From assembly GCA_029287595.1 (NCBI GenBank), contig JARFQU010000109.1:1-64000 (forward strand): 64,000 bases of DNA, read 5' to 3'. The notes beneath the pieces are model-generated. The model was not told where the DNA came from. It searched no databases and saw only the letters and a list, made by a program, of their open reading frames with translations. The translations under genes and the position numbers were made by a program. Every line of letters begins with the position of its first letter. Within the stretch, counting starts at the first letter, position 1. This document shows, in pieces, positions 1-7,025 of the stretch. Origin of the DNA: Halioglobus sp. Its GTDB lineage: Bacteria > Pseudomonadota > Gammaproteobacteria > Pseudomonadales > Halieaceae.

Positions 1-2
1 CC

Positions 3-965
3 CCTTTCAGGCCTGGCGGTATCACCTCTCCCCTGTTCTTTATTTTTATGTGGGCACCGCTACTTGGTCTGGGGTATTTTATCCCCCGTGTGCGCAAGTC
101 TGTAGACTTGCCCATAGAGGGAATTCTGCTCACTGCCCTCACTCTGGCCATGGCCCTGACCAGCCGACGTTTTATCCCTTTGTTTGGCATGTCGTTGGCG
201 GTTATGCTGGCGCCGTTACTGGCTTTGGCGTTTAACTCCTTGTCGCTGCGACGCTATGCCCTGCCACTTTCCCTGGTAGCCCTGGTATTCGCAGGTTTGC
301 GCGCAGCGCCATATCCGCTCAAGGCCGGTCCCGCCTTTCATTACCTGGTCGCGGAATACAGCTACCCCGTGGACATGCTCAACTATATCGAGACCAACAA
401 TATCCAGGGCAAGGTCTATGCGCTCTACAATTGGGGAGGATATATTCACTGGCGGGTCGATGGTGACCTGAAAGTGTTTATGGATGGCCGGGCCGATACG
501 ATTTACGATGCCCAGACCTATTACGACTATACCCATGTGCTGGCCTCAAGGCCGGGGTGGATAGACCTGGTTGAAGATAGTGGTGCGCAATACATGCTGT
601 GGCCACACCTGGGGAAAGGAGGCCAGGAAAAACTGCAACAGCTGCTGGCCACCGGGCGCTGGCGACCGGTCTACCGCGACGCGGTAGGCTGGCTGTTGGC
701 GAAGAAGACTACGGCCCTGCCCACTGATTTGCAGTCCTCCCCTGAAACGCCCTGGAGAGATATGTCAGCCGCGCAGATAAGCGCCTGGAGCGGCAAACCG
801 GACATTGCCATTACCTATGGCAACAAGGTCCGCGAGGCGATCCCCTGGCATCTCAGCGCCTGTAATCTGCTTGCCGAGATGTATCCCCAGCAGGGTGAAG
901 CCGATGCAGCGGAGTCTGTGTTACAGGATTGCCGCAGTTATTTTCCCTCCCGGTATTTGCGCTAG
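3..965 (+). CDS. Polytopic membrane protein, C-terminal part (5' end outside window)
   Basis: The reading frame is open from the left edge through the first ATG at 48, so the true start lies upstream. Roughly the first 100 visible residues are hydrophobic, with about four membrane segments. A soluble part follows, containing YNWGGYIHW and KVFMDGRAD. This YNWGGY...DGRAD pattern recurs after the membrane region in a broad group of bacterial GT-C-like membrane proteins whose substrates are unknown; that link is from memory. The last 45 residues look helical and TPR-like (LLAEMYPQQGEADAAESVL). It ends 27 bp before the convergent acyl-CoA dehydrogenase. Being a membrane protein is well supported; the enzymatic role is not. 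Confidence 0.6.
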   Translation, partial: PFRPGGITSPLFFIFMWAPLLGLGYFIPRVRKSVDLPIEGILLTALTLAMALTSRRFIPLFGMSLAVMLAPLLALAFNSLSLRRYALPLSLVALVFAGLRAAPYPLKAGPAFHYLVAEYSYPVDMLNYIETNNIQGKVYALYNWGGYIHWRVDGDLKVFMDGRADTIYDAQTYYDYTHVLASRPGWIDLVEDSGAQYMLWPHLGKGGQEKLQQLLATGRWRPVYRDAVGWLLAKKTTALPTDLQSSPETPWRDMSAAQISAWSGKPDIAITYGNKVREAIPWHLSACNLLAEMYPQQGEADAAESVLQDCRSYFPSRYLR

Positions 966-992
966 TTAGCGGCTGTGCCTGCCTGTGCAGTG

Positions 993-2114
993 TCAGGTGT
1001 AGGCTGCACAGATGTCCTGGCCCAATTGCGCGGTCAACAGCGCGCTGCTGCCAGCAGACAACTCAATTTGCCTGGCCAGCAGGCAGAAGCGATGCAAGGG
1101 GTAATCCCGGTCTACCCCGGTGCCGCCGTGACAGTGCTGGGAGGCCTGGCTGACCCGGTGGGTCACGTCACCACACCAGATCTTGGCAATGGCGACAGCC
1201 TCTCGGGCCGGCCTGCCCTGGTCTAACCGTGAGGCCGCCTGCTGGGTAACCAGGCGCAGGCATTCCACGTCGATATAGCAGTCGGCGACGCGGTGGCTGA
1301 CCGCCTGGAAGGTTGCGATGGCGCGACCAAACTGTTCCCGCTCCGAGGTGTACTGGCCGGTAATGCGCATCATCTTGTCGCACACGCCCACCGCCATGGC
1401 GCACAGCGCAGTGCGAGTGGCCTGGTGTGCCCACTCCATGGCCTCCAGCGCCTTGCCGCCGGTGGCGATGATATCGTCGCCGGGTACCTGGACGTTTTCC
1501 AATTGCAGCTCGTGGCAGGTTTCGCCACTGGTTACCACCTGTGGCGTCAAGGTGACCCCTGCGGCCAGCGGGTCCACCAGCGCCACCACCAGTTCATCGC
1601 CGGTGGTCGCAGACAACAGAATGCGTTTCGCGGAACCGGCGCTGCTAACGCAGATCTTGGTGCCGCTAATGGCGTAGCCGCCCTCCATGGCCGTGGCGCT
1701 GCAGGCGGGCTTTGCCGGATCGTCATTATTGTATTCTTCCAGTGCAGCACTGAGCAGGCTACTGCCATTCGCGATGCCGGGCAGCCACTGCTCTTTCTGC
1801 GCGGGACTGGCGAAGCGACGCAGGGTGCCCGCCGTCGAGACCAGCACGGGGATGACCGGGACCGGTGCCACCGTGCGGCCCACTTCTTCACATAACATGG
1901 CCAGGCTATAAAAACCCATGTCAGTGCCGCCCATGCTCTCCTCGATATCGAGGCCCAGCAGTCCGGCCTCGGCCAGCGCATGCCACAGTTTGCCGTCAAT
2001 GCGTTCCTGCTGTTGCTCGATGATGCCCAGTTGATCGACCCCGGTGAAGTCGGCCAGTATCTGTTGCGCCAGTTGTTGCACGCTGCCCAGTTCTTCTGAA
2101 ATAGTGAAATCCAT
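993..2114 (-). CDS. Acyl-CoA dehydrogenase family protein (small subunit-like)
   Basis: This 373-residue protein has the acyl-CoA dehydrogenase fold: helical N-terminus, middle beta domain (ISGTKICVSSAGSAKR) and C-terminal helical domain with REQFGRAIATFQAVSHRVAD. The motif near the end reads HGGTGVDRDYPLHR. The usual glutamate of GGxGxxxEYP is aspartate here, a form common in the paired dehydrogenases of steroid side-chain breakdown in actinobacteria, where two different subunits form one active enzyme. The gene lies 12 bp downstream of a second dehydrogenase, so the two are probably co-transcribed and may form a hetero-oligomer. Substrate is unknown; a bulky acyl-CoA is my inference. Confidence 0.85.
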   Translation of the reverse strand: MDFTISEELGSVQQLAQQILADFTGVDQLGIIEQQQERIDGKLWHALAEAGLLGLDIEESMGGTDMGFYSLAMLCEEVGRTVAPVPVIPVLVSTAGTLRRFASPAQKEQWLPGIANGSSLLSAALEEYNNDDPAKPACSATAMEGGYAISGTKICVSSAGSAKRILLSATTGDELVVALVDPLAAGVTLTPQVVTSGETCHELQLENVQVPGDDIIATGGKALEAMEWAHQATRTALCAMAVGVCDKMMRITGQYTSEREQFGRAIATFQAVSHRVADCYIDVECLRLVTQQAASRLDQGRPAREAVAIAKIWCGDVTHRVSQASQHCHGGTGVDRDYPLHRFCLLARQIELSAGSSALLTAQLGQDICAAYT

Positions 2115-2126
2115 TGCCGATAGCTC

Positions 2127-3308
2127 CTAGCGTGTGCGGGGCATCCACAGCCCCGCCATGGCGATAATGTCCCGCTGCACTTCATTGGCGCCGCCGCCAA
2201 AGGTGAGGATAGAGCCCACCCGCCAACGGAATTCCAGCTTGCCCTTGAGTACTGCTCCGGGAGAATCCGTGGCAATAGCGCCGGCCTGCCCCATGACTTC
2301 CAGTAACAGGCGGTAGAGCTCTACGAAAAACTCACTGCCGTATACCTTGGCAACCGAGGCGTCTGCCATATCCAGTGCACCCTGGTCCATTGACCAGGCC
2401 TGCTTCCAGCAGATCAGCTTGACCACCTCCAGGCCGCTTTTGACCCGTGCCAGGTTGTGCTGCACCCAGGATTGTTCGATCAGCTTGCCCCCGGCGGGAG
2501 AGGGTGTTGCAGCTGCCCACTCGCATACGCCCTGGTAGAGGGAATCCACCTGACCGTGGGTAAACAGCGAGAGTCGCTCGATATTGAGCTGGCCGGTGAT
2601 CAGTTTCCACCCGCCATTGATTTCACCCACACGGTACTTGTCCGGCAGGCGAATGTCGCTGAAGTAGGTTGCGTTGGTGCGCACTCCCAGGGTGTGTACC
2701 GGGGTATGTGAAAAGCCCTCCAGGGTGGTGGGGACCAGGAACATGGTCAGACCCTTGTGCTTTTTACTCGCGTCTGGATCGGTGCGCGCTGCCAGCCATA
2801 CGTAGTCGGCGAAATTCGCCAGGCTGGTCCACATCTTCTGGCCGTTGATGATCCAGTCATCCCCGTCCCGTTCGGCTTTGGTGGTCAGGCTGGCCAGGTC
2901 GGTGCCTGCATTGGGCTCGGAGTAGCCAATGGCGATAACCACCTTGCCATCCCTGACGCCGCCAACCACCTCATCCCGGACCTTGTCATTGGCATTTGCC
3001 GCGATGACCGGGGTGACCGCCTCCGTGGTCAAAAAGGGGTAGGCAAAGCCGGAGCGCACCACTTCATCGGTGAAGATGTATTGCTCAACGTGGGTCATTT
3101 CCCGACCGCCCAGCTCCTTTGACCAGCTGAGACCGATCCAGCCGTCGGCTCCCATGCGAGCGTATTGCTTGCGGAACTCTGGGCCACCGCCTTCCTTGTA
3201 CTCGGGAATCTTCATTTCCTGCAGCAACTCCGGGGTCATGATGGTTTTCATGTACTCCCGGACTTCCAGCTGCAGTGCCTTTTGTTCCGTGGTTAACTCG
3301 ATATTCAA
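2127..3308 (-). CDS. Acyl-CoA dehydrogenase (FadE-like, large subunit-like)
   Basis: This 393-residue flavoprotein should introduce the alpha-beta double bond into an acyl-CoA, passing electrons to ETF. Visible family motifs are SEPNAGTDLASL (substrate/FAD loop), WIINGQKMWTSLANFADYVW (flavin beta domain) and GGGANEVQRDIIA near the C-terminus. Length is normal for the family. It is the upstream partner of the dehydrogenase at 993-2114 (12 bp gap) and follows the fructosamine-kinase-like gene by 10 bp, which suggests one minus-strand transcription unit. It resembles the FadE group acting on branched or steroid-derived acyl-CoAs more than medium-chain enzymes, but specificity cannot be read from sequence. 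Confidence 0.88.
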   Translation of the reverse strand: MNIELTTEQKALQLEVREYMKTIMTPELLQEMKIPEYKEGGGPEFRKQYARMGADGWIGLSWSKELGGREMTHVEQYIFTDEVVRSGFAYPFLTTEAVTPVIAANANDKVRDEVVGGVRDGKVVIAIGYSEPNAGTDLASLTTKAERDGDDWIINGQKMWTSLANFADYVWLAARTDPDASKKHKGLTMFLVPTTLEGFSHTPVHTLGVRTNATYFSDIRLPDKYRVGEINGGWKLITGQLNIERLSLFTHGQVDSLYQGVCEWAAATPSPAGGKLIEQSWVQHNLARVKSGLEVVKLICWKQAWSMDQGALDMADASVAKVYGSEFFVELYRLLLEVMGQAGAIATDSPGAVLKGKLEFRWRVGSILTFGGGANEVQRDIIAMAGLWMPRTR

Positions 3309-3318
3309 ATGTCCGCCC

Positions 3319-4203
3319 TCAGGAAACTTCCGCGATCAACTGGTCTATCATGCCCCGGGCCTGGCGCGCGTAAGCGCCGCCGAACAGGTTGTAGTGATTC
3401 AGGACGTGATACAGCTTGTACAGTACTTTACGCGTTGTATAGCCGGGATCAATGGCCCAGCAGTACCGGTAGGAGTGGTAAAAAAGATCATCGAAGCCCC
3501 CGAACAACTCGGTCATCGCCAGGTCTGCCTCGCGATCGCCATAGTAGACCGCCGGGTCAAAGACTACCGGCTGCCCGCGGCTATCGGCGCCCCAGTTACC
3601 TCCCCAGAGATCCCCGTGCAATAGCGATGGTCGCGGCTGGTAGCTGGAAAAGAAGGCGGGCAAGGCGGCCAGTAGTATCTCCCCGCGCTCGAGCAGCCCA
3701 GCGGGTGCGCCGTTGTCCCCGGCCAGAGCCAGCTGGTAAGCCAGACGGTGATCCCGTAAGAAAGTGACCCAGTTCCGTTCCGGTTGATTGAGCTGCGGAG
3801 TAGCACCGATGGTATTGTCGCGATGCCAGCCAAAGCGCTCGCGGATGCAGCTGTGCATGGCGGCCAGCTGCTCACCCAGCCGTGCGCTGCAGTCACAGCC
3901 CGGCGCCGCTAGCTCGATATACTCCAGCGCCAACCAGCTCCGTGCCCCGTCGGCCCCTGACGAAATCGGCCGGGGCACACGCAGGCTCTGGCTATCCTGG
4001 ATTTCCTGTAATCCCGCCGCTTCCGCCGCAAACATCTGCAGCCGGCCTGGATGGTTCAGCTTGACGAAGTAACGACCCCCGCCGGCGTCCTCCAGGCATA
4101 CCGCCTCGTTGATACATCCACCACCCAGTGCATGGCTGTGCCTGACCTGAAACGCCTTGCCTGTTGCCGTTGAAATGTCCCTTTCTATCGATTCCCAGGT
4201 CAC
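3319..4203 (-). CDS. Fructosamine/ketosamine-3-kinase family protein
   Basis: The 294-residue product matches the FN3K/YniA kinase family, which phosphorylates sugar adducts on proteins or small amines. Seen in order: a glycine-rich N-lobe (HALGGGCINEAV), YFVKLNHPGRLQMFAAEAAGL with the ATP-binding lysine and alpha-C glutamate, catalytic LLHGDLWGGNWG, and the metal-binding VFDPAVYYGDREADLAMTELF. The length matches the usual 285-300 residues. It is the first gene of a minus-strand group continuing into two acyl-CoA dehydrogenases. That pairing has no obvious metabolic logic, so a repair or housekeeping role is assumed. The physiological substrate is unknown. Confidence 0.88.
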   Translation of the reverse strand: MTWESIERDISTATGKAFQVRHSHALGGGCINEAVCLEDAGGGRYFVKLNHPGRLQMFAAEAAGLQEIQDSQSLRVPRPISSGADGARSWLALEYIELAAPGCDCSARLGEQLAAMHSCIRERFGWHRDNTIGATPQLNQPERNWVTFLRDHRLAYQLALAGDNGAPAGLLERGEILLAALPAFFSSYQPRPSLLHGDLWGGNWGADSRGQPVVFDPAVYYGDREADLAMTELFGGFDDLFYHSYRYCWAIDPGYTTRKVLYKLYHVLNHYNLFGGAYARQARGMIDQLIAEVS

Positions 4204-4247
4204 TTGTTTCCCATCATCTTCGCCAAGATATTCATTCTTCCGAGGTG

Positions 4248-4276
4248 TTGAGCAAATACCGTCCTACCCTTATAAT
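4248..4276 (+). promoter_or_regulatory. Sigma-70 promoter of tRNA-Val
   Basis: A -35 box TTGAGC (4248-4253) and a perfect -10 box TATAAT (4271-4276) are separated by exactly 17 bp. The next bases, GCCCGCCC, form a GC-rich discriminator typical of stable-RNA promoters under stringent control. The tRNA begins 15 bp after the -10 box. Confidence 0.85.
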
Positions 4277-4291
4277 GCCCGCCCTCTTTAT

Positions 4292-4368
<77 letters not shown>

Positions 4369-4381
4369 AAATTGCTGTAAG

Positions 4382-4798
4382 TGGTTGAAACAACCGCGAA
4401 CATCCTTTAATTTTCTACAATAGCAGGATCGCTTCGATACCTTCGTGGAGGTTTACAATAATGAGCGCCCGCATCAGGCGCTTGAAGGACAGTATCCGGG
4501 CGACCTGTATACACCTTCAGCCAGGGCCTGCCGGCCTCCTGAATAGCCTGAGTATCCTTACCATGACCGCTCTGTCCATGTGACTCAGTGGGGCAGAATC
4601 TGTATTGGTAGACGCAAAATCAATCTGAGCACGGTATTTGCCGGGCAAACAGTGGGAATACGAGAAGTTGAAGACAAGATCTGGCTTGTCAGCTTCATGG
4701 AGTATGATTTGGGCTTCTTTGACAGGGAGCTAAACAAGGTGGAGCCGGTGGGGAAGAATCCCTTCGCTCCAAAAGTGTTACCTATGCTCTCGGAATAA
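4382..4798 (+). pseudogene. IS481-type transposase, 3' remnant with two in-frame stops
   Basis: One frame from about 4382 encodes the C-terminal third of an IS481-family DDE transposase. It includes DRFDTFVEVYNNERPHQALE, then a tail with RRKINLSTVFAGQTVGIREV and IWLVSFMEYDLGFFD, ending near PFAPKVLPM. The integrase core with the first two acidic catalytic residues is missing. TAG codons interrupt the frame at 4421-4423 (in a glutamine-rich stretch) and 4544-4546. The longest intact piece, from the ATG at 4580, is therefore a relic and unlikely to be a functional 72-residue gene. It lies between tRNA-Val and tRNA-Arg, consistent with an old insertion near tRNA genes followed by deletion. Confidence 0.85.
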
Positions 4799-4822
4799 TC
4801 TGTTACCTATGCGACCGGAACA
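4776..4822. repeat. Right terminal region of the IS481-type remnant
   Basis: TGTTACCTATG occurs twice, at 4776-4786 and 4801-4811. The second copy is followed by CGACCGGAACA ending at 4822. Read inward, this gives TGTTCCGG..., the TGT-type terminus expected for IS481 elements, so 4822 is the likely right boundary. tRNA-Arg ends 13 bp further on. No matching left terminus was found. Confidence 0.55.
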
Positions 4823-4835
4823 GACCTTTGGAGAA

Positions 4836-4912
<77 letters not shown>

Positions 4913-4924
4913 ATCGGGCTGCGC

Positions 4925-4953
4925 ATAATACCCGTCTTGCCCAAACGAGTCTA
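4925..4953 (-). promoter_or_regulatory. Sigma-70 promoter of tRNA-Arg
   Basis: On the minus strand, TAGACT (4953-4948) and TATTAT (4930-4925) form -35 and -10 boxes with a 17-bp spacer, followed by GC-rich GCGCAGCCCG before the tRNA. The -10 box matches consensus at five of six positions. The -35 box is weaker. Confidence 0.65.
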
Positions 4954-5057
4954 TAAAGCCGGCTTTGGCCTGCCGGGCCGGTTTCCAGCGCGGTGAATCT
5001 GCTGTAGCCGTTGTAGCGTATACTGGGCATCTCTTTATCAACCCAGGAAATCACACT

Positions 5058-5741
5058 ATGCGCGTCCTCATGGTCCTCACCTCTCACGATCAGCTTGGCG
5101 ATACCGGCGAAAAAACAGGTTTCTGGTTGGAGGAGTTTGCCGCCCCTTACTATCGGCTGCTGGATGCGGGTGTGGAGTTGACCCTGGCATCCCCTGCTGG
5201 CGGTCAGCCTCCGCTGGATCCGAAAAGCAGCCAGCCAGATGCGCAGACCGACGCCACCCGGCGCTTTGATGCGGATCCAGATGCACAGGCCGCGCTAGCC
5301 AATACGGTGAAATTGTCTGAAGTGAGCGCGGACAACTACGATGGCGTCTTTTATCCCGGTGGCCATGGCCCCCTCTGGGATTTGGCCGTCGATAGCGCTT
5401 CAATTGCCCTCATCGAGCAATTCATGGCGCAGGGCAAACCCGTGTCCGCGGTGTGTCATGCCCCGGCCGTAGTGGTCAATGTCACTGCAGCCAACGGCGA
5501 ACCCTTCGTCAAGGGTCGGCAGGTCACCGGCTTCAGTAACAGCGAGGAGGCGGCGGTCGGCCTCACCGATGTGGTGCCCTTTTTGCTGGAGGACCGACTG
5601 CAGGCTCTCGGTGGTATTTACAGCGCAGGTGAAGATTGGCATCCGCATGCCGTGGTCGATGGGCAGCTGATTACCGGGCAGAATCCCGGTTCGTCGGAAT
5701 TGGTGGCTGACAAGTTGCTCGCCGCGCTGAATTCGAAATAG
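5058..5741 (+). CDS. DJ-1/PfpI family protein (Hsp31-like)
   Basis: This 227-residue cytosolic protein belongs to the class I glutamine-amidotransferase-like fold. It has the nucleophile elbow SAVCHAPAVV (Cys133, His134), the upstream acidic residue in TGEKTGFW (Glu18) and GVFYPGGHGPLWDL in the oxyanion region. This combination fits the Hsp31/YajL-like branch proposed to act as glyoxalase III, deglycase or chaperone; which one cannot be told here. The start at 5058 is chosen because AGGAAA lies 7 bp upstream and the protein then begins MRVLMVLTS, the usual first strand. A fructosamine-kinase-like gene nearby hints at a shared glycation-damage theme, but they are on opposite strands. Confidence 0.9.
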   Translation: MRVLMVLTSHDQLGDTGEKTGFWLEEFAAPYYRLLDAGVELTLASPAGGQPPLDPKSSQPDAQTDATRRFDADPDAQAALANTVKLSEVSADNYDGVFYPGGHGPLWDLAVDSASIALIEQFMAQGKPVSAVCHAPAVVVNVTAANGEPFVKGRQVTGFSNSEEAAVGLTDVVPFLLEDRLQALGGIYSAGEDWHPHAVVDGQLITGQNPGSSELVADKLLAALNSK

Positions 5742-5781
5742 CGTCTACTATTAGAGTCAGTGCAGGCTATAAGGGGGTTTT

Positions 5782-6219
5782 ATGTACAGAATGATATACA
5801 GGAGCCGCAGTGTTGAGCCACTGAACTGGGATATTGTGCGCAGCATCACCAGCGTGAGCGAGCGCAACAATGCGGCCTCCGGGGTGACCGGCGTGCTGCT
5901 GGCCGGCAGATCACACTTCATGCAGACCATAGAGGGCAATTTTGAGGATGTGAATGCGACGTTCAGGCGCATCTGCCGCGATGACAGGCACACAGACCTC
6001 AGCATTGTCGGCTTCAGTATCATCGATGCGCGCCTGTTTGGCGGCTGGGGCATGCGTGGCATTGGTGCCTTCGATTTCAATAAGCAGATAGAAGAAGAGA
6101 TGAAGAACAAGTACGGAGAGGAGGAGGGCGGTATACGCTTCCCCCTCGAAGAATGGCAGGCGCTGGCCATGATCAATGATATAAAAATGATGCGCGAATT
6201 GCCTGAGTGGAAAAAGTAG
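5782..6219 (+). CDS. BLUF-domain blue-light photoreceptor
   Basis: This is a short stand-alone BLUF protein of 145 residues that should bind FAD and sense blue light. Aligned to AppA by spacing, it keeps the photocycle residues: Tyr6, Asn30 and Gln48 (AppA Tyr21, Asn45, Gln63), plus Trp89 and Met91 (AppA Trp104, Met106). GVTGVLLAG and FMQTIEGNFEDV are typical. The 45 residues after the domain are charged and helical (KQIEEEMKNKYGEEEGG), and no output enzyme is fused, so it probably signals through a partner protein. AAGGGGG precedes the ATG. It begins 40 bp after the DJ-1-like gene and may share its transcript. Confidence 0.95.
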   Translation: MYRMIYRSRSVEPLNWDIVRSITSVSERNNAASGVTGVLLAGRSHFMQTIEGNFEDVNATFRRICRDDRHTDLSIVGFSIIDARLFGGWGMRGIGAFDFNKQIEEEMKNKYGEEEGGIRFPLEEWQALAMINDIKMMRELPEWKK

Positions 6220-6314
6220 CCGAGCCAGCTCGCTTCAGTTGCGCGGCCTGTGTGCGGCCACTGCGCCACTGATTGCTATAGCCTCAGCTCGGCGTCGTGT
6301 TGCTGTTCCCGCCG

Positions 6315-6932
6315 CTAGGGCGGAGGAAAGCCGGCGAAGATGGCCGTGGCCGCTTCATTGTATTTGCCCTGGTCTTCACTGTGCTTACCCTTGAGCTTTG
6401 ACTGGGTTACCCCGCGCCACACTGACTTCTTCATCTTCGGGTCGATCATGTCCACGATGAAGGTGCCCTGGGTATAATTCTGTACCGATACCTCGGTGCG
6501 TGTGGGCGCGCAGCTCCAGCAGTTGTAAGCGCTGTAACGGTTGTAATACCCATAGCGGCTGTAGCCGTAACCCGCGCCGTAAGCCGGTGTCTCGTAGGTG
6601 CGCACGTCGGTCTTGTGCTGGGTTACCAGGTGCCAACTGAGCAGCATGTCGGCCTGGGCCGGATCATCTACTATCTGAAAGCCACGGTTGCCCAGGGCGT
6701 AGGTTAATGCCGTATCAATACGTTCGCGCTGGATGTCACTGAGCTGCAGCGGGTTGTCGCCGGTGACCTGGCCGGATTCCCGGTAGAAACCAATCTTTTT
6801 TACATCCATGAAACTGTAGTCCTGCTTGTAGTCCACAGTGGGCTTCGGCGGTCCGCTGGCGCAGGCCATCAGCAGGGTCGTCATGGCCAGCAGGATGAGG
6901 CCGCGCTGGATTGTCCCTTGGTTATAGATCAT
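6315..6932 (-). CDS. DUF4136-type lipoprotein
   Basis: The N-terminus is a lipoprotein signal peptide with lipobox LLMAC (Cys24) followed by ASGPPKP. The 205-residue product then shows the pattern I associate with DUF4136: VDYKQDYSFMDVKKIGFY near the start, a central FQIVDDPAQADMLLSWHLV, and a late FIVDMIDPKMKKSVWRGV. An unusual tyrosine/glycine-rich stretch (YGAGYGYSRYGYYNRYSAYN) sits in the middle. It is probably anchored in the outer membrane facing the periplasm. No function is known for the family. Confidence 0.8.
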   Translation of the reverse strand: MIYNQGTIQRGLILLAMTTLLMACASGPPKPTVDYKQDYSFMDVKKIGFYRESGQVTGDNPLQLSDIQRERIDTALTYALGNRGFQIVDDPAQADMLLSWHLVTQHKTDVRTYETPAYGAGYGYSRYGYYNRYSAYNCWSCAPTRTEVSVQNYTQGTFIVDMIDPKMKKSVWRGVTQSKLKGKHSEDQGKYNEAATAIFAGFPPP

Positions 6933-7025
6933 CAGTATCTCCGAACAAGTGTAGCCACAGGTACATGGTCAGGCGGCCAGTGTAACCAATTTGTATGCTT
7001 ATTGGCATATTCCAGCACAAGCGCC

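Noticed and set aside
4580-4798. A stand-alone 72-residue gene downstream of tRNA-Val.
   Set aside because: The same frame continues upstream through two stop codons as transposase sequence, so it is part of a pseudogene.
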